Source: Verrucomicrobiota bacterium
GTDB lineage: Bacteria; Verrucomicrobiota; Verrucomicrobiia; Limisphaerales; DSYF01
Length of the DNA: 42,679 bases
Direction of reading: 5' to 3'
Assembly: GCA_025457615.1 (NCBI GenBank)
Contig: JALOTZ010000029.1
Location: 1-42,679, forward strand
Shown: positions 6,630 to 15,606 of the stretch, piece after piece
How positions within the stretch are numbered: position 1 is the stretch's first letter
Layout of the letters: each line of letters starts with the position of its first letter
The notes under the pieces: model-generated
The model's input: only the letters and a program-made list of their open reading frames with translations
The model's database searches: none
What the model was told of the DNA's origin: nothing
Position numbers and translations under genes: made by a program

Positions 6630-8900
6630 GTGACCGACGCTTCCCGCCCAACCGACGCGCCCGAACCGGCGGAACCTTCTCCCAAGGCGAACCGCCGCTA
6701 CGTCGTTCTCACAGGCAATCCGAACTGCGGCAAGACCACCGTGTTCAATGCCCTGACCGGCTTGCGGGCCAAGGTGGGGAACTACGCGGGCGTCACAGTC
6801 GAACGCAAGGAGGGTCGGCTGCACCGCGCGCCGGCCGGCCGGGACATCCGGGTGATTGACCTCCCCGGCACCTACAGCCTGAGCCCCCAATCCCTCGACG
6901 AACAGGTGTCGCGCGACGTGTTGATGCACCGGCTGCCCGAGGTGCCGCCGCCGTCGCTGGTGGTGGTGGTCATTGACGGTTCCAATCTCCAGCGCAACCT
7001 CTACTACGCCACCCAGGTCATCGAGCTTGGGCTCCCCACCGTGGTCGCGCTCAACATGATCGATGTGGCCGGGGAGAACGGTCACGAGATCGACACCGGC
7101 GCGCTCAGTCGTGAGCTGGGGGTTCCGGTGATCCCCATGACCGCCAGCCGGAATGAGGGCGTCCCCGAGCTGCGGGCGGAGATCCTTCGGCGGCTCGACA
7201 CGGCGGCCCCAACGCCCGTCCGGCGTTTCTGCCAGTTGTCCGAAGCGTTTGACCGCGAGGTGGTGCGCATCGCCGGGCTGCTTCAGGCCGAGTTTCACGA
7301 ACCCCTGGAACGGGCGAAGACCGAGGCGCTGTTGATCCTCAACAATGACAAGGCGGTGGCGTCCAGCGGCCAGCGCTATCCGCAGATGATTCTGGACGCG
7401 CTGGCGGAAGCGCGTGGCCATTTGGAAGCCGCCGGGGAAAACTGGCGCGGCGCCCCCATCGAGGCGCGCTACCAGTCCGTGGCCCGGATTCAGAGGTCCG
7501 TCACGCGGGAGACGCGCCGGGCGGGCGCGACGTTCAGCGACCGGCTCGACCAGGTGATCACGCACAAGGTGTGGGGCACGCTGATCTTCGTGGCGATCAT
7601 GATCCTTATGTTCCAGAGCATCTTCACGTTCGCCTCGGTCCCGGCCGACTGGCTCGAACTGGGCGTGGGATCGTTCGGGGAATGGGTGGGAGAGGTGATG
7701 CCGCAGGGGGAATTGCACAGCCTGGTCGTGGATGGGATCATCGCCGGGGTCGGTGCCGTGGTGGTGTTCCTGCCCCAGATCCTGTTTCTGTTTTTTTTCA
7801 TCGGCTTGCTGGAGGACACCGGCTACATGGCGCGGGCGGCCTTCCTGATGGATCGCCTGATGAGCAAGGTGGGGCTGCACGGCAAGAGCTTCATCCCCAT
7901 GCTCAGTTCCTTTGCCTGCGCCATCCCGGGCATCATGGCCACGCGCACCATCGAGAGTCCCAAGGACCGGCTGGTCACCATCCTGATCGCGCCCCTGATG
8001 AGCTGTTCCGCGCGCTTGCCCGTTTACACCCTGCTGATCGCCGCCTGCATCCCGGACCGGACCGTGCTGGGGTTCTTCGGTCTGCCGGCCCTGACGTTGT
8101 TTGCGATGTATCTGCTGGGGATTGTGGGGGCGTTGACCATGGGGTTTGTCTTCAAGCGGACGTTGTTACGGGGCGAACCGCCGATGTTGATCCTCGAATT
8201 GCCTCCCTACAAGCGTCCCTTGCTCCGCCAGGTGCTGCGTCACATGTGGGAGCGGGCCAAGCTGTTTCTGCGCCGGGCGGGCACGGTGATTCTCGGGGTC
8301 AGCATTCTGCTTTGGTTCCTCCAGACCTACCCCAAGAACCCGGAGATCAGCAGTCAGTTCGAGCAGCAGCGCCATGAGGTGACACTCCAGGGATCCATCA
8401 CTGACGCGGGCGAACTGGACGCCGCCACCACCCAGGCGTTGGCGGCGCTGGACCAGGAGGAGGCGGCTGCTCTGCTGGCGCACAGCTTGGCGGGCCGGAT
8501 CGGGCATTTGATCGAGCCGTTCCTGGCGCCGTTGGGGTTTGATTGGAAAATCGGGATCGGCATCGTGGCTTCGTTTGCCGCGCGCGAGGTGTTCGTCAGC
8601 GCGATGTCCACCGTTTACAGCCTGGGTGGCGCGGATGACGAGGCGGGGGTTCAGCGGCTGTCCGAGCGCCTTCAGGAGCAGACGCGGCCGGACGGGACGC
8701 TCCTCTACACCACGCTGACGGGTCTGACGCTGATGGTGTTTTACGTGTTCGCCTTGCAGTGTGTGAGCACCATCGCGGTGGTGCGGCGCGAGACCAATGG
8801 CTGGAAGTGGCCGGCGTTCCAGTTCGGCTACATGCTCGGGCTGGCCTGGGGGATGGCCTTCGCCGTGCGCCAGGTGGGCCTGGCCCTGGGGGCGGGTTAG
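6630..8900 (+). CDS. feoB: Ferrous iron transporter FeoB
   Basis: The 756-residue inner-membrane protein imports Fe2+. The N-terminal G domain has G1 GNPNCGKTT (29-37), G3 DLPGTY (77-82) and G4 NMID (142-145), followed by the helical GDI-like spacer. The membrane part starts near residue 310 (KVWGTLIFVAIMILMFQSIF) and contains two Gate repeats with the characteristic ARAAFLMDRLMSKVGLHGKS segment, SFACAIPGIMATR and LMSCSARLPVYTLLI; further helices run to the C-terminus. Length and order are typical. The start is GTG, 6 bases after the second feoA. A hydrophilic stretch (about 570-625) splits the second Gate region, as commonly seen. Confidence 0.97.
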   Translation: MTDASRPTDAPEPAEPSPKANRRYVVLTGNPNCGKTTVFNALTGLRAKVGNYAGVTVERKEGRLHRAPAGRDIRVIDLPGTYSLSPQSLDEQVSRDVLMHRLPEVPPPSLVVVVIDGSNLQRNLYYATQVIELGLPTVVALNMIDVAGENGHEIDTGALSRELGVPVIPMTASRNEGVPELRAEILRRLDTAAPTPVRRFCQLSEAFDREVVRIAGLLQAEFHEPLERAKTEALLILNNDKAVASSGQRYPQMILDALAEARGHLEAAGENWRGAPIEARYQSVARIQRSVTRETRRAGATFSDRLDQVITHKVWGTLIFVAIMILMFQSIFTFASVPADWLELGVGSFGEWVGEVMPQGELHSLVVDGIIAGVGAVVVFLPQILFLFFFIGLLEDTGYMARAAFLMDRLMSKVGLHGKSFIPMLSSFACAIPGIMATRTIESPKDRLVTILIAPLMSCSARLPVYTLLIAACIPDRTVLGFFGLPALTLFAMYLLGIVGALTMGFVFKRTLLRGEPPMLILELPPYKRPLLRQVLRHMWERAKLFLRRAGTVILGVSILLWFLQTYPKNPEISSQFEQQRHEVTLQGSITDAGELDAATTQALAALDQEEAAALLAHSLAGRIGHLIEPFLAPLGFDWKIGIGIVASFAAREVFVSAMSTVYSLGGADDEAGVQRLSERLQEQTRPDGTLLYTTLTGLTLMVFYVFALQCVSTIAVVRRETNGWKWPAFQFGYMLGLAWGMAFAVRQVGLALGAG

Positions 8901-8925
8901 GGCGATTGGCCACGGGTGCGGACCG

Positions 8926-8976
8926 GTCGCGAAGCGTCCTGGCCTGGGATGGCCTGCCACCCTTTCGCTTCGCGAC
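8926..8976. repeat. Inverted repeat downstream of feoB
   Basis: GTCGCGAAGCG (8926-8936) and CGCTTCGCGAC (8966-8976) are perfect 11-base inverse complements around a 29-base loop, 25 bases after the feoB stop. It may end feo transcription, but there is no U-run, so a protein-binding or repeat origin is equally possible. The rest of the 8901-9079 gap shows nothing else. Confidence 0.5.
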
Positions 8977-9079
8977 TGTTCACTGCGCCGATCCATCCCC
9001 CGGCTTCCGTGCGGCCAAGCCGACGCCGGCCTTGGACTACGGTGTCTGGGCGGCGGACTTGGTTGGGCCAAGCAGGTGC

Positions 9080-9107
9080 TTGAATCGATCCGTGTGGCTG
9101 TTACCGT
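9080..9107 (+). promoter_or_regulatory. Promoter of the yihY-ald pair
   Basis: TTGAAT (9080-9085), 16 bases, TACCGT (9102-9107), then 12 bases to the ATG at 9120. The alternative in-frame TTG at 9111 lies too close to the -10 box to be in the mRNA. Confidence 0.45.
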
Positions 9108-9119
9108 GGGTTGCGCCGG

Positions 9120-10730
9120 ATGCCTGACACCCCGCCATCACTGTTTCAGCGATTGCAAGCCCGGCTGCACCATCTGTTCGTGGGCGGCGACGAGGTGGGG
9201 CGGGAGCACCAGCCCACGCGCCTGCAGCAGTTCTTTCATTTCTGGCGCCTGGCGGTTCAAAGCTTTCTCAAGAATCGGCTCCCGGTACGCGCGGCATCCC
9301 TCTCCTACACCACCATCCTCGCCCTGGTGCCCTTCCTGGCCGTGGCCATGGGCATCACCAGCAGCCTGCTCAAGGACCAAAGCGAGGATCGGATCGCGCG
9401 GTTCGTGGATCGATTCGTCGAAAGCATCGTGCCACCGGCCGTGCTGACCAACCGGGCCCCAGAGGCGGCCACGGCGGACGGACCCCGCGGTGGAGAGCCA
9501 CCGGGCACCACCGCCGACGCGGACCGGCGCGCAGGGGAATCGGTCGAAGGGGTTTCGACTCAGCGAGTGGCCGCAGCGTTCGGGGCCGGGGGGTCGCTTA
9601 CGAACGCGCCGGCGTTCAAACCGCGGGTGTTGGATGAGAGCGTGCAGGATCAGGTGGCGCGTTCCATCCAGGAGTTCATTCAAAACACGCGCAGCGGGAC
9701 CTTGGGGATGGTGGGCACCGTGGCCCTGGTCTTCCTGGCCATTTCCATGCTGACCCGGATCGAGGACGCGTTTAATGACGTGTGGGGCGTGCGCAAGGGG
9801 CGGAGCTGGTTCATGCGGTTGGTGCTGTACTGGACCGTGATTTCCCTGGCCCCGGTGATGCTGGCGGTGGCGTTGGGCCTGGCCACCGGACCGCACCTGG
9901 CGGCGACGCAACGATTGATCGGCGAGATTCCGCTCTTGGGCTGGCTGGTGTTCCAATTCCTGCCCGTCATCGTGCTCTGCCTGGCCTTTGCCACCTTCTA
10001 CATGCTCATGCCGAACACCAAGGTGCGCTGGAACGCCGCCCTGATTGGAGCGATCGTGGCCGCCTTGCTCTGGCACATCAACAACTCCCTGAGCGCCCTC
10101 TACGTCTCGCGCGTGGTCACCAACTTCAAGATCTACGGCAGCCTCGGGCTGGTGCCGGTGTTCATGATCGGACTCTATTTCGCCTGGGTGATCCTGCTCT
10201 TTGGCGGGCAGATTTCCTACGCCTGGCAAAACCGGCTGGCGTATTTCCAGGAGCGGGTCACCGACAATGTCAACCAGCGCGGCAAGGAGTTCGTGGCCCT
10301 CCGGCTCATGACCGCCATCAGCGCCGCCTACCAGCGGGGATTCGATCCGCCCTCGGAATCCCAGATGTCCGAGGCCCTCGAGATTCCGCCCCGGCTGACC
10401 CAGCAGGTTCTGCGAACACTCGTCGCCGCGCGATTGATCACCGAAGTGTCGGGCGGCGAACCGGCCTATGTGCCGGCGCGCCCGACGGAATCCATCTCCT
10501 GCCATGACGTGCTGCAGGCGTTGCGCGCCGGGCAGGGGACGGATATGACGTTTCACGAGGGACCGCTGCATCGCCAGATCCTCGGCGAGTTTCAGCGCAT
10601 CAACGACGCCGAACGCCGCGCGGCGGAGTCCGTCTCCATCCGGGCGCTGGCTGACCGGGCCAATGCCTTGCTGGCCGGCGGGGTCTCCGAGCCGGAACAG
10701 TTGACCTCGGGCAAAGCGGAAAGGACCTGA
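9120..10730 (+). CDS. YihY/BrkB family inner-membrane protein with long insertion and C-terminal winged helix
   Basis: The 536-residue protein carries the YihY/UPF0761 signature: RAASLSYTTILALVPFLAV (57-75) in the first membrane helix and IEDAFNDVWGVRKGRSW (214-230) before the second, then four more helices ending with YFAWVILLFGGQISYAWQN. Function of the family is unsettled (once misnamed ribonuclease BN). Two features are unusual: a hydrophilic, low-complexity insertion of about 65 residues (108-172) in the first periplasmic region, and a C-terminal soluble domain (about 400-500, ALRLMTAISAAYQRG ... LEIPPRLTQQVLRTLVAARLI) that looks like a winged helix. One base separates it from ald. Confidence 0.88.
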   Translation: MPDTPPSLFQRLQARLHHLFVGGDEVGREHQPTRLQQFFHFWRLAVQSFLKNRLPVRAASLSYTTILALVPFLAVAMGITSSLLKDQSEDRIARFVDRFVESIVPPAVLTNRAPEAATADGPRGGEPPGTTADADRRAGESVEGVSTQRVAAAFGAGGSLTNAPAFKPRVLDESVQDQVARSIQEFIQNTRSGTLGMVGTVALVFLAISMLTRIEDAFNDVWGVRKGRSWFMRLVLYWTVISLAPVMLAVALGLATGPHLAATQRLIGEIPLLGWLVFQFLPVIVLCLAFATFYMLMPNTKVRWNAALIGAIVAALLWHINNSLSALYVSRVVTNFKIYGSLGLVPVFMIGLYFAWVILLFGGQISYAWQNRLAYFQERVTDNVNQRGKEFVALRLMTAISAAYQRGFDPPSESQMSEALEIPPRLTQQVLRTLVAARLITEVSGGEPAYVPARPTESISCHDVLQALRAGQGTDMTFHEGPLHRQILGEFQRINDAERRAAESVSIRALADRANALLAGGVSEPEQLTSGKAERT

Positions 10731-10731
10731 A

Positions 10732-11832
10732 ATGATTGTCGGCGTGCCCAAGGAGGTCAAAGCCCAGGAACACCGCGTCGCGCTCCTGCCTTCCGGTGCC
10801 TACCACCTGGTCCGGCGCGGACACCGGGTGCTGGTCGAGCGGGGCGCGGGGGTGGACGCCGGTTTCGGCGATGAGGAGTACGGCCGCGCGGGGGCGACCC
10901 TGGTGGACACGCCCGCAGCGGTGTTCGAGCAGGCTGACCTGGTGGTGAAGGTCAAGGAACCGCAGCCGTCCGAGTACCCGCTGCTGCGGAAGGGCCAGGT
11001 GCTGTTCACCTACCTGCACCTGGCGGCGAACCGCGAGTTGACCCAAGCCTTGATGGATTCGGGCGTGGCCGCCCTGGCCTATGAGACCATCGAGGTGAAC
11101 GGACGTTTGCCGCTGCTGGAACCGATGAGCGAGATCGCCGGTCGCATGAGCATCATCGTGGGCGGCTATTTTCTCACCAAACACTGCGGCGGCAGCGGTG
11201 TGTTGTTGGGGGGTGTGCCGGGGGTGTTGCCGGGCAAGGTCCTCGTGCTGGGCGGGGGAACCTCCGGGGTCAATGCCGCCCGCATGGCCCAGGGCCTGGG
11301 CGCCGACGTCACCATCCTGGAAGTGGACGTGGAGCGCATGCGGTTTCTGGACATCACGCTGCACACGGCCCACACGCTGTATTCGGACGAGACGCACCTC
11401 CTGGAACTTCTGCCCACGACCGACCTGTTGATCGGAGCTGTGCTGGTCCCGGGCGCGCGGGCGCCGCGGTTGATCCGGCGCAATATGCTTCGTCTCATGC
11501 GCCCCGGCAGCGTGCTGGTGGATATTGCCATCGACCAGGGCGGCTGCGCGGAGAGTTCACGTCCGACCACCCACGACCACCCGGTATTCGTCGAGGAAGG
11601 GGTGGTGCATTACTGCGTGGCGAACATGCCCGCGGCCTACGCGCGCACGGCCACCCAGGCGCTGGCCAACGTGACCCACCCGTATGTCGAACAGATCGCC
11701 GACCTCGGCCTGGCGGAGGCCTGCCGGAAGCATCCCGCCTTGCGCAGGGGCATCAATGTCATGAATGGCCAGTGCACCCATCAGGCGGTGGCGGGTGCGC
11801 ACGGACTGTCTTGCGCCGAAGTCGCCGTTTGA
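10732..11832 (+). CDS. ald: Alanine dehydrogenase
   Basis: The 366-residue cytosolic enzyme reversibly converts L-alanine plus NAD+ to pyruvate, ammonia and NADH. It begins with the family's MIVGVPKE; Arg15 and Lys75 bind pyruvate, His96 (FTYLHLA) and Asp268 (DIAIDQGG) are catalytic, and [10 protein letters not shown] (174-183) is the NAD+ Rossmann loop. SIDQGGC-type sequence and the final HQAVA also fit Ald rather than PntA transhydrogenase, which would be longer. The gene directly follows yihY (1-base gap) and is probably co-transcribed, though a functional link is not evident. Confidence 0.96.
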   Translation: MIVGVPKEVKAQEHRVALLPSGAYHLVRRGHRVLVERGAGVDAGFGDEEYGRAGATLVDTPAAVFEQADLVVKVKEPQPSEYPLLRKGQVLFTYLHLAANRELTQALMDSGVAALAYETIEVNGRLPLLEPMSEIAGRMSIIVGGYFLTKHCGGSGVLLGGVPGVLPGKVLVLGGGTSGVNAARMAQGLGADVTILEVDVERMRFLDITLHTAHTLYSDETHLLELLPTTDLLIGAVLVPGARAPRLIRRNMLRLMRPGSVLVDIAIDQGGCAESSRPTTHDHPVFVEEGVVHYCVANMPAAYARTATQALANVTHPYVEQIADLGLAEACRKHPALRRGINVMNGQCTHQAVAGAHGLSCAEVAV

Positions 11833-11906
11833 GTCGGCAGGGGATCGGGTTGTGGTCAGACGACGGAGTGAGACACCCGCCGCAATCCGGGTCAGGCCGC
11901 TCCCGG

Positions 11907-12482
11907 TCATTCATTGATTCCCCAAGGCGGGCTGTGGTGCGAGGGACTAGCTGCGGGGTCCCGATCGGGGGAGTCCGGTATGCCGCGCTGACGAATGCAG
12001 CGCACCGCGAACTCCAACACGCGACGCGAGGTGGTGCCGAAGTGGCAGAAGAGGGTCCGACCGGTTTCGGCCGCGACCCGGCGCAGCCTCCCCAGCACAT
12101 CATTGTCTTCCGCTTCTGGCCGGGCTTGTTCGTCCAGGGAGGCGATGATGGCGCTTCCCTGGGTTCCGGGTTCGTGCGCCCACAGATCAATCCACTCGAT
12201 CACTTGCTCCGGCAGGTTTCCCTGGCCATGGGTGGACACGACCACCACGTCGGACTGCCGGGCCTGGCGGGCGGCCCAGTCATTGACTTCGGGCATTCGC
12301 AGCATGTCGAACCGGCACAACTCCACCTGCGGGTCCACTTCCCATTCCAACCGGTTGAACACCCGGGTCAGAGCGGCTTTGGAGCGCAGACCGGTGAGGA
12401 GATCCTCGTAGGCGATGAAGACCTGGAAGGGATTCCTCTGCCTTTCCAGGTACGAGGTCTCGTGGCTATGAGCTGGTGTCAT
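11907..12482 (-). CDS. Conserved-looking protein of unknown function
   Basis: The 191-residue protein is soluble, with a probable alpha/beta fold: strand-helix elements FQVFIAYEDLLTGLRSK, VELCRFDMLRM, QSDVVVVSTHGQGNLPEQVIEWIDLW and GSAIIASLDEQ alternate with helices, and the composition is like real protein rather than a shadow. SDVVVVSTHG recalls the end of universal-stress or response-regulator-like folds, but no family motif is complete, so no function is assigned. The frame is open upstream to a GTG at 12632, but that extension is low-complexity and the conserved-looking part begins soon after the ATG at 12482. It converges on ald with a 74-base gap. Confidence 0.65.
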   Translation of the reverse strand: MTPAHSHETSYLERQRNPFQVFIAYEDLLTGLRSKAALTRVFNRLEWEVDPQVELCRFDMLRMPEVNDWAARQARQSDVVVVSTHGQGNLPEQVIEWIDLWAHEPGTQGSAIIASLDEQARPEAEDNDVLGRLRRVAAETGRTLFCHFGTTSRRVLEFAVRCIRQRGIPDSPDRDPAASPSHHSPPWGINE

Positions 12483-13382
12483 GACGCTTGGAACTCCGTC
12501 CCCGGGCGCGCGTCGGTCCCCACGCCCGACACGGCTGGGGTTGATGGATGCCTGGTTGGTGGAGGGGAACATCCGGGCAGCAGATCCGCTCTGGCCGAAA
12601 CCGGGGTTGGACATCTTGCTTATCGCTCTCACCCATGGTTTTCCCGGCGCACTCTAGCCGAGACGATTCTGCTGCCCGTTGTTCATCCCTCCTTGTGGTA
12701 CTGTCGGCTGAAAAGTCAGGCTTCGCTGCGCTGGGCTGACTCGCGCATGCCCGCGCGGACCCCGTGCGCGCTGCGTCTGTCTCCCCCTCCCCCACGCCAA
12801 CCCGCCCGCTCCTGAAAGCGCGTCCCGCCTCCTGCCATCGCTCCCCTACACCCCCCCTCCACAACTCCGGTGCTGCTCCTCCCGAATCAGGAAACATCCC
12901 TCCCTCGCGGCGACGCAATCTCATGGTGTGGCACTATAGGACCAGCCAGGAATGGAAACCATCGGCTGACCTCCCTAAAGCGACTGGGCAAATTGCCTAC
13001 AGCGACGCAAACGAAATTGCAGGATCGAGACCATCAGGCTCAGCCAAACGAAGTGAACCCCGTCGCCAGGCCGAATCCGGGGCTTACGTCCTGCCTCTTC
13101 CGAGCCAGCCTCATAAGCCATTGGAAACCTGGAAGATCTGGTCTGCAACGCGCAATCCCGAATGGGATGCGAGCCAGGCGGTGGAGTGTGAGACGCCATG
13201 GCCGCGCTGTTGGACCGGGCCGATCGTCGAGTTGCATCCAGCCAGGACGGGCCGAAGTTATCGGCGGTTGGAGGGTGCTCAATGGAAGACCCTCTAAAAC
13301 CAAACGGACGTGCGGCCAGGGCCGGATGTCGTGACAGCTTCCCGATTGGCCGCATGGAATCAGCAAACCCGTGGGAAAGGTT
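12483..13382. other. About 900 bases without a convincing gene
   Basis: Open frames exist on both strands, but none has a recognisable family, a plausible start region or consistent codon bias. The segment from about 12780 to 12900 is C-rich, with runs of CCCCTCC type. A short hairpin ATCCC-GAAT-GGGAT lies at 13155-13168. The base composition from about 12920 to 13300 (more A-rich, lower GC) differs from surrounding genes, suggesting decayed or recently inserted DNA. Confidence 0.5.
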
Positions 13383-13544
13383 ATGACGACCACCACCACA
13401 AGACCGGAGGGCGGTCCGGGCCGCATGAAGAGGTTCTGGAGCGGCTTCGTGGGGTGCTTTGCGCGGATGAAGGGCCGCATGCATCACACGGAGAGTCCGA
13501 CCGAGAAACAGGCGGCTCCGAAGCCCGAGGAAACCGAACGCTAA
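13383..13544 (+). CDS. Possible small basic protein, 53 residues
   Basis: An ATG preceded by GGGAAAGG opens a frame of 53 codons ending TAA. The product has a Thr-rich start, a central amphipathic part (RMKRFWSGFVGCFARMKGRM) and a charged, Pro/Glu-rich tail ending EETER. It matches no family I know. The purine-rich site is very close to the ATG (about 2 bases), which weakens it; a strong hairpin (13556-13597) immediately after the stop supports a short transcription unit. May be spurious. Confidence 0.3.
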   Translation: MTTTTTRPEGGPGRMKRFWSGFVGCFARMKGRMHHTESPTEKQAAPKPEETER

Positions 13545-13555
13545 ACCGGTTGCAT

Positions 13556-13597
13556 CCGATCCGCTCCACGCCGGCGGTGTGGAGCGCGAAGGATCGG
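13556..13597 (+). terminator. Interrupted hairpin between the small reading frame and dapF
   Basis: An outer stem CCGATCC/GGATCGG (13556-13562, 13591-13597) and an inner stem GCTCCAC/GTGGAGC (13563-13569, 13579-13585) form a long, GC-rich hairpin. There is no U-run, so it may act as a factor-dependent terminator or processing site, just upstream of the dapF promoter. Confidence 0.4.
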
Positions 13598-13609
13598 TCA
13601 GGTTCGCGC

Positions 13610-13637
13610 TTGAAGCCGGAGCCGGCAGGGGTACTGT
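13610..13637 (+). promoter_or_regulatory. Promoter of dapF, leaderless
   Basis: TTGAAG (13610-13615), 16 bases, TACTGT (13632-13637), then exactly 6 bases to the ATG at 13644. Standard -10 to +1 spacing places transcription start on the A of the ATG. Confidence 0.55.
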
Positions 13638-13643
13638 TGCCGA

Positions 13644-14453
13644 ATGCGGTTGGCATTCACCAAGATGAACGGCGCCGGGAACGACTTCGTGTTGTTTGAT
13701 AACCGCGAGGGCCGTGTCCACCTCACCCCCGAACTCGCCGCCCGTCTGTGTGATCGACACGCCGGTGTGGGGGCGGACGGCATCATGGGTCTGATCCCCT
13801 GCCGGTCCGGCCGGGCCGACTGGGCGTGGGAGTTTTTCAACAGCGATGGCAGCGCGGCGGAAATGTGCGGCAATGGCGCCCGCTGCTTTGCCCGCTACGT
13901 GCAGCGGATCGCGGGGGCGGCGGATCGCTTCACCTTCGAGACCGCGGCAGGGGTGGTGGGGGCGCAGTTGGAAGGGGACCAGGTGACCGTGGATCTCACC
14001 CCCCCAGGCCCGGTGCGGCTCGACGAAACCCTGCAACTCGGGTCGGGACCCGAGCGGGTGCACAGCGTGAACACCGGGGTGCCGCATGCGGTCTTGTTCG
14101 TCCCGGACGCAGACCAGGCGATGGTTTCCAGCCTGGGCCGGGAGATCCGTCGCCATGCGCACTTCGCGCCACGCGGAACCAACGTCAACTTCGTGCAGAT
14201 CCTGGAACCCGGGTTCATCCGGGTGCGGACTTACGAGCGCGGGGTCGAGGGGGAGACCCTGGCTTGCGGCACCGGCGTCACCGCCGCGGCGCTGATCAGC
14301 GCGCGCCTGCACGGATTTGCTTCACCCGTGAAGGTGCGGGTGCAGGGAGGCGGGCAACTGGAGGTTTCCTTTCAGCCAGAAGGCGCCGGGTTCCGCCAGG
14401 TGCGCTTGAAGGGGCCGGCGGACTTTGTGTTCGAGGGCAGCCTCGAGGTGTGA
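13644..14453 (+). CDS. dapF: Diaminopimelate epimerase
   Basis: The 269-residue cytosolic enzyme converts LL- to meso-diaminopimelate, the precursor of lysine and of peptidoglycan cross-links, by a two-cysteine racemase mechanism. The N-terminal FTKMNGAGNDFVLFDN is diagnostic; the catalytic cysteines are Cys75 in MCGNGARC and Cys208 in ACGTGVTAAA. PRGTNVNFVQ (176-185) is the family's substrate-contact strand. Length is normal. It opens a lysine block (dapF, then dapA and dapB about 1 kb downstream), but a 293-base gap with a palindromic element separates it from the next gene. Confidence 0.96.
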   Translation: MRLAFTKMNGAGNDFVLFDNREGRVHLTPELAARLCDRHAGVGADGIMGLIPCRSGRADWAWEFFNSDGSAAEMCGNGARCFARYVQRIAGAADRFTFETAAGVVGAQLEGDQVTVDLTPPGPVRLDETLQLGSGPERVHSVNTGVPHAVLFVPDADQAMVSSLGREIRRHAHFAPRGTNVNFVQILEPGFIRVRTYERGVEGETLACGTGVTAAALISARLHGFASPVKVRVQGGGQLEVSFQPEGAGFRQVRLKGPADFVFEGSLEV

Positions 14454-14534
14454 GGCGGGAACCACCCGGCGTCGGCCCCGGATGCCGCCGACGGCTGCGA
14501 CGTTTTGGACCGCTCGAACAGCGCGCATCTTCTT

Positions 14535-14674
14535 GACACTGCCCTCGAACGCAATTCTGGCCGGAGCGCGGCATGGATGCCGCTTCAGCATTCGCAAGCC
14601 CGCGGAACCAGCGTTTCATCGCTTGCCCTTCGGACGTTGAAGCGGCCTGAAGGTCGCGCTCCGGGGGCAGTGTC
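14535..14674. repeat. Palindromic repeat element related in design to the waaA-flanking copies
   Basis: The 140-bp element starts GACACTGCCC and ends GGGCAGTGTC, a perfect 10-base terminal inverted repeat. Inside it has GGAGCG followed by the hairpin GCGGCAT-GG-ATGCCGC on the left and the hairpin GCGGCC-TGAA-GGTCGC followed by GCTCC on the right, the same order of parts as in the copies at 2936-3079 and 4539-4681 but with different terminal sequence and hairpin arms. No clear target duplication is seen. It fills most of the 14454-14746 gap. Confidence 0.6.
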
Positions 14675-14746
14675 CAGATACACCCGCTTGAACACGTCGT
14701 CCCGGTTCACCATTGAAAAGGGCGGCGTGGGTGCCACCATGCCCGC

Positions 14747-15499
14747 ATGCAACGCCAGTGTCTGCCGGTCGGGAAGTTGTTGGGCTTCACCGCAATCACT
14801 CCTTGCCCAGGCCGGACAGGGCTGGGGATCACCATGCTCGCGGCGTCTGCACTGCTTCTCGGTGCGGGCTGCCAAAGCCCTTCACCTCCTCCGTCTGCCC
14901 CGAGGGAGGCGGGAGACGACCTTGCGGCGCGGCCGGTGGTCGTGCGGGACTTTCTGTTCAACGTGGCCCAACTGCACCCGGATCCCGGCGTGGTCCCCGG
15001 TCGTGAAGGCCCGGCGAAGCGGGTGTTGGGCAAGCTGCAGCCCGAGGAAACGCCGGAGCAGCGGGCAGCCCGCATGTCCCGGCTGCTTTCCGAGACCATC
15101 GCGCAGGAGCTGGCCCGACTGAAGATTCCCGCCGGCCGCGAAGCGCCGGGAACTGTCCCGCCGGCGGACGCACTGGTGGTCAGCGGCCAGTTCCTGGAGC
15201 TGGACGAGGGGAACCGGCTGAAGCGCGTGATGGTCGGGTTTGGCTCCGGCGCCACGGAAGTGGTGGTGGAGGTCGAGGTCTATGATCTGCGGCAGAGCCG
15301 CGAGCAGCCGGTCCTGGTGTATGGAACCGGCAGGGGATCCAAGGTCATGCCTGGAGCCGCGGTTTCGATGAATCCCTACGTGATGGCGGCGCGCTATGTG
15401 TTGTCGCGGAACGGCGGGGAGAAGGACGTGCAGCAGTTGGGCAAACAGATTGCGCGAGACCTGGCGCAGATGGAATCCGGCAGCCTGCCTGGGTTGTGA
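14747..15499 (+). CDS. Probable lipoprotein, DUF4410-like
   Basis: The 250-residue protein has a signal sequence with a lipobox (ALLLGAGC, Cys42), a proline-rich linker and then a globular domain. RPVVVRDF near the start of this domain, SETIAQELARLKIP, DALVVSGQFLELDEGNRLKRVMVGFG and GATEVVVEVEVYD are the pattern of the DUF4410 family, putative lipoproteins of unknown role. The first ATG gives a long n-region; an internal start would leave no positive charge, so the longer form is kept. It sits between dapF and dapA with 107 bases before dapA. A role in the envelope is likely, but none is demonstrated. Confidence 0.75.
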   Translation: MQRQCLPVGKLLGFTAITPCPGRTGLGITMLAASALLLGAGCQSPSPPPSAPREAGDDLAARPVVVRDFLFNVAQLHPDPGVVPGREGPAKRVLGKLQPEETPEQRAARMSRLLSETIAQELARLKIPAGREAPGTVPPADALVVSGQFLELDEGNRLKRVMVGFGSGATEVVVEVEVYDLRQSREQPVLVYGTGRGSKVMPGAAVSMNPYVMAARYVLSRNGGEKDVQQLGKQIARDLAQMESGSLPGL

Positions 15500-15606
15500 A
15501 GGAGCGACAGCAAAGAACTCGATGCGCCCGACGTGATGTGCTTGCGCCCACTCGGAGCTTGCAGGCTGGGCGGTTTCTGGAATCCTGCCTGTCCTGATCG
15601 AGCGAC

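Noticed and set aside
12764..13297. Possible protein of 177 residues on the plus strand
   Set aside because: Composition is unlike a folded protein, no motif is recognised, and there is no plausible start region; treated as non-coding.
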